From contig NZ_LGSS01000008.1 in the NCBI RefSeq assembly GCF_001190785.1, positions 62,001 to 126,000 on the forward strand: 64,000 bases of DNA. The letters are read 5' to 3'. The notes beneath the pieces are model-generated. The model was not told the DNA's origin. It worked only from the letters and a program-made list of their open reading frames with translations, and did not search any database. Positions within the stretch are counted from its first letter, which is position 1, and each line of letters opens with the position of its first letter. Origin of the DNA: Gottschalkia purinilytica. GTDB taxonomy: Bacteria > Bacillota > Clostridia > Tissierellales > Gottschalkiaceae. This document shows positions 36,729-44,532 of the stretch, in pieces. Position numbers and translations under genes: made by a program.

Positions 36729-36947
36729 GTAAATTTCAATCCTTTCTTCATATATAAAATATAAATACTCTTTACTTTGCTCTTTAAGAAAATTACCTAC
36801 TAACTATTACACTTGTTTATATAGTAATTATATCATCGCTTCCAATAAATTGTATTTATTGTATTAATTTCATTCGTTATTTAATATGTTGACTCCATAC
36901 TTAGCATGATGCAGCATCTTAAACATTATATTAAAACATAGCTTATA

Positions 36948-36985
36948 AAAAGGAACTTGGCTATTTAGCCAAGTTCCTTCTTTTA
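36948..36985 (-). terminator. terminator of the mutS2-like gene
   Basis: Thirteen-base stem AAGGAACTTGGCT (36950-36962)/AGCCAAGTTCCTT (36967-36979), four-base loop, T5 on the minus strand. Confidence 0.8.
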
Positions 36986-37023
36986 TAGAATATTAAGTTA
37001 GCTACATTTTCACATTCAATATT

Positions 37024-38985
37024 CTAGTTCTCATTATCTACATCAATCACTACTCCTTTTACATGTTTCTTCTTCATCATTTTGTCTTTCTTACGATACT
37101 CTTTACTTTTAAGAACTACATCTAGATCATAATCCTCAGGATATAATTCTTCTTTCTTTATATGCAATGAAAGTCTTTTTTTATTTATCTTAAGCTTTTT
37201 ATTCATTATCATAACAGTGTATTCTCCCTTTGAATTTTCAAGTTCGCAAACAACACCTGTCTTTTTCATAGAACTTACATATACACTATCTCCTATAGCA
37301 AATTCGGAAGTCTTATTTAATCCTTCTGATATTTTACTTCGCTCTTTAGCCTCTTTAAACTTTACTTTTTGCTCTTTATGAGATTTAACAATATCTTTAT
37401 CTAAAGTCTCTTTGCTTTCATCCTTTTTATATTCATAATTTGAATAATCTTTATATTCTTTATAAGTTACTTGGTGAGCTTTTTCTATTATATCCTTACT
37501 CATTCCTAGTCTTAATGCGATTAGAAAAGCATTACTTTCACCAGCTTTTCCTATATTAAGCTTATAAAGAGGTCTTAAAGTTTCTATATCGAAAGCCATA
37601 GATCCATTTATAAATCCTGGATGATCTTGTGCAAAATATTTTATCTCACTATAATGAGTTGTTGCACAGATTGTAGCTCCTTTATCATAGAGTTTTTCAA
37701 GTATAGCTGTAGCAATTCCCATTCCTTCTGCTGGATCTGTTCCTGAACCTACTTCGTCCATTATAACTAAAGTATGTTTATCAGCACAGTGTAATATATT
37801 AATAATATTTTTTATATGGGATGAGAATGTACTTAAACTATGTTCTATACTTTGCCCATCTCCTATATCAACTAAAACATCAATAAATACTCCGAACTCA
37901 CTTTCTTTATCTACTGGTACATGGAGTCCTGACTGAGCCATCATCGTGAGTAATCCAACTGTTTTAAGTGCTACTGTTTTTCCTCCTGTATTTGGACCTG
38001 TAATTATTACTCCTTGATAATTTTCTCCTACAGTAAAGTCTAGTGGTACTGCTTCTTTACCTATTAGTGGATGTCTTCCTCTTTTTATATTTATATAGTT
38101 TCTATTATTAAAAGAAACTTCTTCTCCATCTATTGATTTACTATATTTACCTTTAGCAAATATAAAATCGTAGTATGCCATAGCTTCAATATTAATATTT
38201 AGTTCTTTTTTATTATTAAACAAAATATCAGTTAAATAAGATAATATTTTATATACTTCTTTTTCTTCTTCTATTTTGCATATATTAAGTTCATCTTGAA
38301 TTTTCTTTATTTCTTTAGGCTCAATAAACAATGTTGATCCTGTTTGAGACTTATCATGAATCTCTCCATCTACCTGTCTTTTATATTCACTTTTTACTGG
38401 TATTACATACCTTCCACCTCTTTGACTTACAAGATGATCTTGCATATATCCCTTATAACTTTCATTTTTTAAAATACCATCTAGTTTACTTTTTATTCTG
38501 TCTTCTAATATATTTATTCTTTTTCTTACTTTAGAAAGTTTTGAACTTGCTCTATCATCTACTCTTCCTCTTAAAATACATCTATCGATTTCTTCTCTTA
38601 TTGTATAAAGTTCATAAGTGGAACGAGCAAAAGTAGTTATAGTTGGAGCATTGTATTCTTTATCTTTCATAAACCTTTTTAGTCTTTCAATTTCTCTTAA
38701 AAGGTCTGACACTGACTCTAAATCTTCTGGAGATAATATAGCTCCTTTTTCTAATTTTTCTTTAATTTGCTTTATTCCTTTCAAGCTATTGATTGGAATA
38801 CTAGAAGTTATATCTATAATAGCTCTTGCTTCACTAGTTTCTTTCATATCTTTTTCAATTACTTTTATGTCTACTGATGGTTCAAGTCTGTCTATTCTTT
38901 CCTTCGCTATATCTGATAATGCAAATCCTTTAAGTTGTTCTTTTATTTTATTGTATTCTAATATTTCTATAGATTTTTCATTCAA
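37024..38985 (-). CDS. MutS2-like ATPase lacking the Smr nuclease domain, 653 aa
   Basis: MutS-family ATPase of the MutS2 branch: clamp and lever core, then P-loop GPNTGGKT (330-337), TMMAQSGLHVPVDKE, Walker B LVIMDEVGSGTDPAEG and STFSSHIKNII signature, TTHYSEIKYFA. After a coiled, Lys/Glu-rich segment a KOW-like domain follows (FAIGDSVYVSSMKKTGVV). Full MutS2 is about 780-790 residues and ends in an Smr endonuclease domain; here the protein stops at about 653 with no DxH or Smr signature. It cannot cut DNA as MutS2 does. Related roles include ribosome-collision rescue and control of recombination. A 6S-like RNA gene lies upstream. Confidence 0.87.
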   Translation of the reverse strand: MNEKSIEILEYNKIKEQLKGFALSDIAKERIDRLEPSVDIKVIEKDMKETSEARAIIDITSSIPINSLKGIKQIKEKLEKGAILSPEDLESVSDLLREIERLKRFMKDKEYNAPTITTFARSTYELYTIREEIDRCILRGRVDDRASSKLSKVRKRINILEDRIKSKLDGILKNESYKGYMQDHLVSQRGGRYVIPVKSEYKRQVDGEIHDKSQTGSTLFIEPKEIKKIQDELNICKIEEEKEVYKILSYLTDILFNNKKELNINIEAMAYYDFIFAKGKYSKSIDGEEVSFNNRNYINIKRGRHPLIGKEAVPLDFTVGENYQGVIITGPNTGGKTVALKTVGLLTMMAQSGLHVPVDKESEFGVFIDVLVDIGDGQSIEHSLSTFSSHIKNIINILHCADKHTLVIMDEVGSGTDPAEGMGIATAILEKLYDKGATICATTHYSEIKYFAQDHPGFINGSMAFDIETLRPLYKLNIGKAGESNAFLIALRLGMSKDIIEKAHQVTYKEYKDYSNYEYKKDESKETLDKDIVKSHKEQKVKFKEAKERSKISEGLNKTSEFAIGDSVYVSSMKKTGVVCELENSKGEYTVMIMNKKLKINKKRLSLHIKKEELYPEDYDLDVVLKSKEYRKKDKMMKKKHVKGVVIDVDNEN

Positions 38986-39075
38986 TTTTTATCCCTCCAC
39001 CTTTTTTTATTACTGTTTTAATATTAGTTATTTTTACTAGCACACTTAACATGCTTCACTCCCCCTTAAAATAAA

Positions 39076-39115
39076 TAAAGGCCATAGATAAACACATGTC
39101 TATCTACAGCCTTAA
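39076..39115 (-). terminator. second hairpin, terminator-like, between RNA gene and mutS2-like gene
   Basis: On the minus strand: AAGGC, TAGATA and AGACAT pair with GTGT, TATCTA and GCCTT across a short loop, followed by TATTTATTTT. It may catch read-through from the RNA gene upstream or belong to a separate short transcript. Confidence 0.45.
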
Positions 39116-39181
39116 AATCATCTTTACTATAGTTTTCCTTTAAATGGAATTATAACTCAAGGCATAGTTATAAAAAGGTAC

Positions 39182-39397
39182 AAAAAAACCGTGCAAAAGC
39201 ACGGAATCCTTCCTTCATATAACATATAAATAAAGAGACTGTATAACCGTGTTCTATTCTAAGCTCAAGTCCTAAAAAATGCGTCAACAAATAAACCTAT
39301 CAAACGTAGGTTTTAAAAAATTATTTAAGACTCGATATTAAGTTCGCTTAGTTAAGAACAACCTCATTCATAAAACAATCTCCTTTAACTTGAGTAT
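39182..39397 (-). ncRNA. small non-coding RNA, probable 6S RNA
   Basis: A 215-base transcription unit with its own promoter (39404-39432) and terminator (39182-39204). The ends pair: AAAGGAGATTG (39376-39386) with CAGTCTCTTT (39232-39241). Then comes a large internal loop (39360-39375 opposite 39242-39250), then the helix GTTCTTAACTAAGC (39346-39359) with GCTTAGAATAGAAC (39251-39264), and a long apical stem. Closing stem, central bubble and long apical hairpin, with about 200 bases in length, is the 6S RNA plan that mimics an open promoter and sequesters housekeeping RNA polymerase. No frame with a start and ribosome site covers it. The RNA gene is convincing; the 6S name is inference. Confidence 0.65.
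39189..39204 (-). terminator. intrinsic terminator of the small RNA
   Basis: Perfect stem CCGTGC-TTTT-GCACGG on the minus strand followed by TTTTTTT (39182-39188). Confidence 0.85.
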
Positions 39398-39403
39398 AAC
39401 TAT

Positions 39404-39432
39404 ATTATACTTCTTTTCCAAGTAATTTACAA
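39404..39432 (-). promoter_or_regulatory. promoter of the small RNA gene
   Basis: Minus strand: TTGTAA (39427-39432), 17 bases, consensus TATAAT (39404-39409). Start expected near 39397. Confidence 0.75.
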
Positions 39433-39689
39433 TATAATCTTTGAAATTAACTTAATAGAACTAATATTCCTTTGAGTAAAATTGAAGTTTCATACATTTT
39501 CTACAATAAAATCACTATTTTATAATAAATATTAACAATTTAGTCAATTTTTATATTATAATGTTATAATATGCAATACTGGGTATTCCCCAAATCATTC
39601 TAATTTTAAAATACACACTTTGCTAGTTTTAAAGCTAAACTTAATTAGTTGTTTTAATGCAAATTTAACTTATAAATAAGGAGAATATT

Positions 39690-40748
39690 ATGATAAAAAT
39701 TAAAGAAAACACTACAAACAAAGTACTTTATTATGATTTTCTAAGAACATTTGCCTGTTTTTTAGTAATAGTTAATCATACTGTCAGCTTTATATTTTTA
39801 TCTACTAAACCATCACCTACTTGGTATTTATCGATAACATATTTTTTTGTAAGTAAAGCTGCTGTACCCATTTTTGTCATGCTTTCTGGAGCATTACTTT
39901 TAAGAAAGGATTACACTTATAAACAATTATTTTCCAAAAAAATACTTAGGATAATTCTTACTATTATTGTATTTTCTTTTACATATCAGTTTATCTTTGT
40001 AGAAAATTTTAATTTATTTAATCCTATAGTCTTTCTAGGAAAGATTATAAAAGAACCAGTAACTATTCCATACTGGTATTTGTACATGCTCTTAGGATTA
40101 TATATTATGACACCTATGATTAGAAAAATGATTAAAAACTTTAATTATAAGGACTTTATATATTTTAATGTAGTATTTATTATATTTAGTGGAATATATC
40201 CTCTAGTAACATTATATTTTCCTACAATTCAATACTCACGCTTTTTCACTATACCAATTTTTTCAACTTATATCGGTTATTTTATACTTGGATACTTTAT
40301 AGACAATATAAAGATACCTCAAAAAAAATATAAAAAAGCCATGATTATATTGAGCGTTTTATTTATATTTTCTTTAGCTATTCAAGTTATACTAACATCG
40401 AGAGAATACTATAGTCATGGTCAAGTTATATTAAAATTAGACAATGTTGGATTGGCTACAATTATGTCTTTAGCTATACCTATGTTCTTTTTATTTAAAC
40501 ACATTTTCTCTAATATAGTTTTTTCAGATAGAATACAAAGTATATTATCTAGTATTTCATCTGCTACATTTGGCATTTATCTCTTACACAATATGTTAAT
40601 AATACGTTTGGATAATGTTGCATCGTTCCTAAACAATAACTTAAATTGGTTATTAGCGTGTTTAGTCTTTCAGCTACTAATTTTTATAGCCTGTTTTATA
40701 ATTACGAAAATTTTACAGAAGATTCCTTTGATTAAAAAATTATTATAG
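39690..40748 (+). CDS. acyltransferase 3 family membrane protein, 352 aa
   Basis: Ten or more hydrophobic spans. The N-terminal block YYDFLRTFACFLVIVNHTVS holds the catalytic-type Arg and His of the family, followed by AVPIFVMLSGALLLRKDYTY. Such proteins move acyl groups, usually acetyl, from the cytoplasm to cell-surface sugars (O-antigen, peptidoglycan, teichoic acid). No SGNH domain is fused. Single gene with GGAG site; ends in a hairpin terminator. Target unknown. Confidence 0.87.
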   Translation: MIKIKENTTNKVLYYDFLRTFACFLVIVNHTVSFIFLSTKPSPTWYLSITYFFVSKAAVPIFVMLSGALLLRKDYTYKQLFSKKILRIILTIIVFSFTYQFIFVENFNLFNPIVFLGKIIKEPVTIPYWYLYMLLGLYIMTPMIRKMIKNFNYKDFIYFNVVFIIFSGIYPLVTLYFPTIQYSRFFTIPIFSTYIGYFILGYFIDNIKIPQKKYKKAMIILSVLFIFSLAIQVILTSREYYSHGQVILKLDNVGLATIMSLAIPMFFLFKHIFSNIVFSDRIQSILSSISSATFGIYLLHNMLIIRLDNVASFLNNNLNWLLACLVFQLLIFIACFIITKILQKIPLIKKLL

Positions 40749-40780
40749 TGAATATTTCTCATAATAAGAGTAATATTAAA

Positions 40781-40822
40781 AAAAGCGTCAAATTATAAAC
40801 TTATAATTTGACGCTTTTCTTA
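40781..40822. terminator. bidirectional terminator
   Basis: Eighteen-base perfect stem AAAAGCGTCAAATTATAA (40781-40798) with complement at 40801-40818 and a two-to-four-base loop, T-rich both sides, between acyltransferase and ornithine cyclodeaminase-family genes. Confidence 0.8.
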
Positions 40823-40904
40823 CTGAAAAATAAGTTAGTTATTATTTTCGTATCTCCATTTTAAGCTTTAAATATCATCAATAGAGAAATCCTAAATATC
40901 TAAA

Positions 40905-41894
40905 CTATATCTCTATTTTTGTTCCAACTCCTAATTCTAAAGCTTTTTCATATATTCTATATGCAGTAACTAAGTCCAAAATTGCACTTCCTACAGACTT
41001 AAATATAGTGATATCTTGTGGTGACTGTCTTCCTGAAACTCTCTCTAATATTACTTCTCCCAACTCTCCTGTAATATCACTTTCATCTATAATTCCTTTT
41101 TTCATTGGTGTGATTAAATCTCCAGCTTCGCTAAGTACACCCTCCTTAGTATCCAAGAATATCCCTTGAGAATTCTTTAAAATAAACTCATCTATTTCTT
41201 GCATCTCAGGAGTATATGAACCTATACCATTTATATGTGTTCCTTTTTTTACTAGCCTTCCATCAAATACTGGGCTTTTTGCTGTAGTTACTGTAGTTAT
41301 TATATCTGCATCTTTAATTGCATCCTCTGAGCTATCTGCTACTAGTATTTTAACTCCATAGTCACTAAACTTTTGTTGCATATCATTCACAAATTCTTTA
41401 GCCTTTTCACTGTTAATATCGAATACTTTAACTGTCTCAATTTTTCTTACAGACAAGACAGCTTCTAGCTGTGAGGAAGCTTGACCCCCTGTTCCAAATA
41501 GAGCAAAAGTCTTTGAGTCCTTTCTAGATAATATGTCCGTACCGGCGCCTGCAACTGCTCCTGTTCTAAACTGAGTTAAAAAAGTTCCATCCATTATAGA
41601 AACCACATCCCCTGTTTCTCCATCTAATAGTAACATTTTAGCTGGAACAGATGGTATTCCTTTCTTTGCGTTTTGTGGAAATACTGAAACTATTTTTATA
41701 CCAACAGAGTTTATCTCTTCTGCATATCCTGGCATAAATAAACTTTGTCCATTAAATTTAGGAACATCTATATTCACTCTTAAAGGTATCTCTACATTTC
41801 CTAATGTGTACATTCTTAATGCATCTTTTGAAGCCTGAACTGCATCATTCATGCTAAAAACTTTTTTAATATCTTCCGCTGTTAAAACTAACAT
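40905..41894 (-). CDS. ornithine cyclodeaminase / mu-crystallin family enzyme, 329 aa
   Basis: NAD(P)-dependent enzyme. Signature LTQFRTGAVAGAGTDILSRK followed by the Rossmann loop FALFGTGGQASSQLEAVLSV (about 120-140), IDEFILKNSQGIFLDTKEGV at the C-terminal third. Family members include ornithine cyclodeaminase, alanine dehydrogenase and imino-acid reductases; sequence alone does not choose. Next to a MocR-type PLP regulator and an EamA transporter, so an amino-acid substrate is likely. Normal length. Lies 80 bases downstream of the MocR gene on the same strand, so it may be cotranscribed. Confidence 0.87.
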   Translation of the reverse strand: MLVLTAEDIKKVFSMNDAVQASKDALRMYTLGNVEIPLRVNIDVPKFNGQSLFMPGYAEEINSVGIKIVSVFPQNAKKGIPSVPAKMLLLDGETGDVVSIMDGTFLTQFRTGAVAGAGTDILSRKDSKTFALFGTGGQASSQLEAVLSVRKIETVKVFDINSEKAKEFVNDMQQKFSDYGVKILVADSSEDAIKDADIITTVTTAKSPVFDGRLVKKGTHINGIGSYTPEMQEIDEFILKNSQGIFLDTKEGVLSEAGDLITPMKKGIIDESDITGELGEVILERVSGRQSPQDITIFKSVGSAILDLVTAYRIYEKALELGVGTKIEI

Positions 41895-41974
41895 TTTAAT
41901 TCCTCCTTTAACATATATTATATACCATCGAATTGTGATTTTAATCGAATAACATGAATTTATTTATTAAAATC

Positions 41975-43327
41975 TTAATAAAATGAAAGATCATATAGTT
42001 TTTTTATTTCATCAATTATAGCACTTATACCTTCATAAATTTGTTCCTCATTTACTCTAGTTATACTTAATCTAATTAGCTTATTATTGTTAGAACTGTT
42101 AGATAGATAAAAAGTTTCTCCTGATTGAACCCTTATTCCTTTCTTCTTTAAGTTACTAATTAGTTTATTAATGTTAAACGTTAATGGCAACGTTAAGTGA
42201 TTAAAAATTCCAGAAGTTATATTTTCATGTTTCAAGAATTCTGTGTCATTATAATAGTTTAAAGCATTATTTAAGCAATTAATTCTTTCTAAATAAATTT
42301 CTGATATCTTGTTTCTATATCTTTCAAACATACCACTATTAATATAAATTGAAAGTGCAGCTTGAGATATCATACAAGCATCCAAGTCTGTAAGCTTCTT
42401 ATATAAATAAAACTTATCTTTCATAGAGTCAGGTATAACAGCAACACCCAATCTTAAACCTGGAAATAGTATTTTAGAAAAACTTTTTAAGTATATAACA
42501 TGAGAAGAGCGATCGTATGTATAAATAGGATCAGCCTTACTATCATTTTCTAAGTCTGCAAGATAATCATCTTCTACAATATAAACATCATATTTTCGAG
42601 CTAAATCAGCAATTGCTTCTTTTTCTTTAGCCGTATAAGATGTTCCCAATGGATTTTGAAATCTAGGCATAGTATAAAAAAACTTAACATTATCTCTTTT
42701 AAATATCATTTCCAGCTCATTTAAATCTATCCCTTTTACTCCTCTTTCTATTCCAATAACAGGTATCTTCTTTAACTCAAGAAGCTTTAAAAAAATATTA
42801 TATGTAGGCTGTTCTACAAGAACGTATTTTTTATTATTCGGAAATGGCATTTCCGCTAGAATGGATAATGCTTGTTGGATTCCCGAAGTAACATAAATAT
42901 TATCAGGTTTTGTAAACACCTGATAATTCATAAGATGTTTTTCAAGAACATCAATCAAGTAACTAAGCCCATTATCAGTATTGTAAGTGAATATATCTTG
43001 CTTATAAACATCCATTGCTTTATCCATACAATGTTGAAATTCTAAATATGGAAATATATCTGGATCTGGAGATATAGATGAAAAATTAATATATTCATTT
43101 TTTGCTTTATTATGCATTTTTTTCTTTTCAATTGCATAGTATCCACTTTGAGGAACAGAATAAATTACATGTTCTTTTTCTAATTCATCATATGCTCTTA
43201 CTACAGTACTCTTACTACATTTATGTATTTCTGCCATTTTTCTAATTGTTGGCAGTTTATCCCCTGATTTTATTTCTCCTTTTTCAATTTTTTGTTTAAT
43301 ATAGTTTGTAATATCTTCATACTTCAT
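41975..43327 (-). CDS. MocR/PdxR-type GntR regulator with aminotransferase domain, 450 aa
   Basis: N-terminal GntR winged HTH (about 1-70: IKQKIEKGEIKSGDKLPTIR, HKCSKSTVVRAYDELEKEHV) fused to a class I aminotransferase-like domain. The PLP lysine is in VIYLKSFSKILFPGLRLGVA (SxxK). MocR proteins sense PLP or an amino acid. Divergent from the EamA transporter gene and upstream of an ornithine cyclodeaminase-family gene, both likely targets. The intergenic region holds candidate operators at 43351-43362 and 43397-43461. Confidence 0.9.
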   Translation of the reverse strand: MKYEDITNYIKQKIEKGEIKSGDKLPTIRKMAEIHKCSKSTVVRAYDELEKEHVIYSVPQSGYYAIEKKKMHNKAKNEYINFSSISPDPDIFPYLEFQHCMDKAMDVYKQDIFTYNTDNGLSYLIDVLEKHLMNYQVFTKPDNIYVTSGIQQALSILAEMPFPNNKKYVLVEQPTYNIFLKLLELKKIPVIGIERGVKGIDLNELEMIFKRDNVKFFYTMPRFQNPLGTSYTAKEKEAIADLARKYDVYIVEDDYLADLENDSKADPIYTYDRSSHVIYLKSFSKILFPGLRLGVAVIPDSMKDKFYLYKKLTDLDACMISQAALSIYINSGMFERYRNKISEIYLERINCLNNALNYYNDTEFLKHENITSGIFNHLTLPLTFNINKLISNLKKKGIRVQSGETFYLSNSSNNNKLIRLSITRVNEEQIYEGISAIIDEIKKLYDLSFY

Positions 43328-43350
43328 ACTTCAATAACCCCCAATATAAG

Positions 43351-43362
43351 TGTACCAGTACA
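43351..43362. promoter_or_regulatory. candidate MocR operator (TGTACCAGTACA)
   Basis: A 12-base dyad (5 of 6 pairs match) 24 bases before the MocR start codon. Dyads with TGTAC...GTACA are common for GntR/MocR proteins. Position would allow autorepression. Confidence 0.45.
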
Positions 43363-43396
43363 GTTTGTATTAATGCGTATTCTTCCTTTCAATATT

Positions 43397-43461
43397 GCCA
43401 TACTATAATTATATCATTCGGCCAAAATTATTTAATTTTCAATTTCTACGAATAGTATGGC
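43397..43461. promoter_or_regulatory. widely spaced inverted repeat in the MocR/EamA intergenic region
   Basis: GCCATACTAT (43397-43406) is repeated inverted as ATAGTATGGC (43452-43461), ten exact pairs separated by 45 bases (centre-to-centre about 55). The right copy borders the ribosome site of the EamA gene. Two half sites at such distance suit a dimeric or tetrameric MocR protein. Confidence 0.4.
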
Positions 43462-43477
43462 TTAAGGAGGCTTACTT

Positions 43478-44410
43478 ATGAAAAAAAATAATAATATTTT
43501 TATTGTATATATGTTAGCAGTTCTATATGCTGTAATAATTGGTTTTTCATTTTTGTTTACTAAAATTGCATTAAAATATTCTAGCCCTTTAGATGTTTTA
43601 GCCCTTAGATTTGCAGTTTCATTTATAGCTTTAACTATCCCTGTTGCTTTAGGATGGATAAAAGTGAGATTCGAGAAAAAATATGTTATTAAAGTCTTAC
43701 CTTTACTTATATTCTATCCAACTCTTTTTCTTAGTCTTCAAACTTTTGGACTTAGTTTTTCTTCATCATCAGAAGCAGGTATTATACAAGCAACTACACC
43801 TATATTCACAATGGTTTTATCTTCTCTAATTTTAAATGAGAAGACAAATTTAGTTCAAAAGGTGTCTATATTTTTATCTTTCTTCGGTGTTCTATATATG
43901 TTTATGATGAAAGGTGAGAGTATAAGTTTTAATAGCTATAAGGGAATTATATTTTTACTATTATCTTGTCTTTCTTTTTCAGGATACAGTATACTTGCAA
44001 GAAAGCTTTCTAAAGATTTTAATGCTGTAGAACTAACATATTACATGATAACTGGAGGATTTATCATTTTCAATATTGCTGCAATAGGCAAACATGTATC
44101 AGATAATACTTTAAGTCAATTCCTTACTCCTTTTAGTAATTTAAGCTTCGTATTATCAATGCTATATCTTGGAATTCTTGCATGTTTAGTTACATCAGCT
44201 TTAACTAACTATATTCTTTCTAAAATAGAAGCTTCTAAAATGAATGTATTTGTTAATTTAACAACTGTTGTTTCTATCTTTGCTGGAGCTGTCTTTTTAA
44301 AAGAACGTATATATAGTTATCATATAATTGGTTCATTGATGATTATTGCTGGAGTAATAGGTGCAAATTGCTTTACTGGCAGTAGAAAACGATTAGATCA
44401 AAATTTATAA
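43478..44410 (+). CDS. EamA/DMT family transporter, 310 aa
   Basis: Ten hydrophobic spans in two EamA repeats; the first begins MLAVLYAVIIGFSFLFTKIA and the second has GILACLVTSALTNYILSKIE with ASKMNVFVNLTTVVSIFAGA. Family members export amino acids or related metabolites. Divergent from a MocR regulator; AAGGAGG precedes ATG 43478. It probably exports the metabolite sensed by the MocR protein or made by the cyclodeaminase-family enzyme. Only distantly related to the EamA protein at 30267-31193 as judged by the visible motifs. Confidence 0.87.
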   Translation: MKKNNNIFIVYMLAVLYAVIIGFSFLFTKIALKYSSPLDVLALRFAVSFIALTIPVALGWIKVRFEKKYVIKVLPLLIFYPTLFLSLQTFGLSFSSSSEAGIIQATTPIFTMVLSSLILNEKTNLVQKVSIFLSFFGVLYMFMMKGESISFNSYKGIIFLLLSCLSFSGYSILARKLSKDFNAVELTYYMITGGFIIFNIAAIGKHVSDNTLSQFLTPFSNLSFVLSMLYLGILACLVTSALTNYILSKIEASKMNVFVNLTTVVSIFAGAVFLKERIYSYHIIGSLMIIAGVIGANCFTGSRKRLDQNL

Positions 44411-44429
44411 GACAATATTATATAAAAAA

Positions 44430-44470
44430 TGGGCTATTCATCTCACAGTCTGGAGTATGAATAGCCTTTA
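44430..44470 (+). terminator. terminator of the EamA gene
   Basis: Ten-base stem GGCTATTCAT (44432-44441)/ATGAATAGCC (44457-44466) with T-rich tail; close to the end of the convergent topB gene. Confidence 0.7.
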
Positions 44471-44532
44471 TAGTTATTAGTATAAATATTATTAATAACC
44501 TATTGCGCTAACAACTCTACTCTTTAAAATTT

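Noticed and set aside
39182-39397. Riboswitch leader for the mutS2-like gene
   Set aside because: The unit ends in an intrinsic terminator about 200 bases before the gene, with another hairpin in between, and has no antiterminator pairing I can draw, so an independent RNA is likelier.
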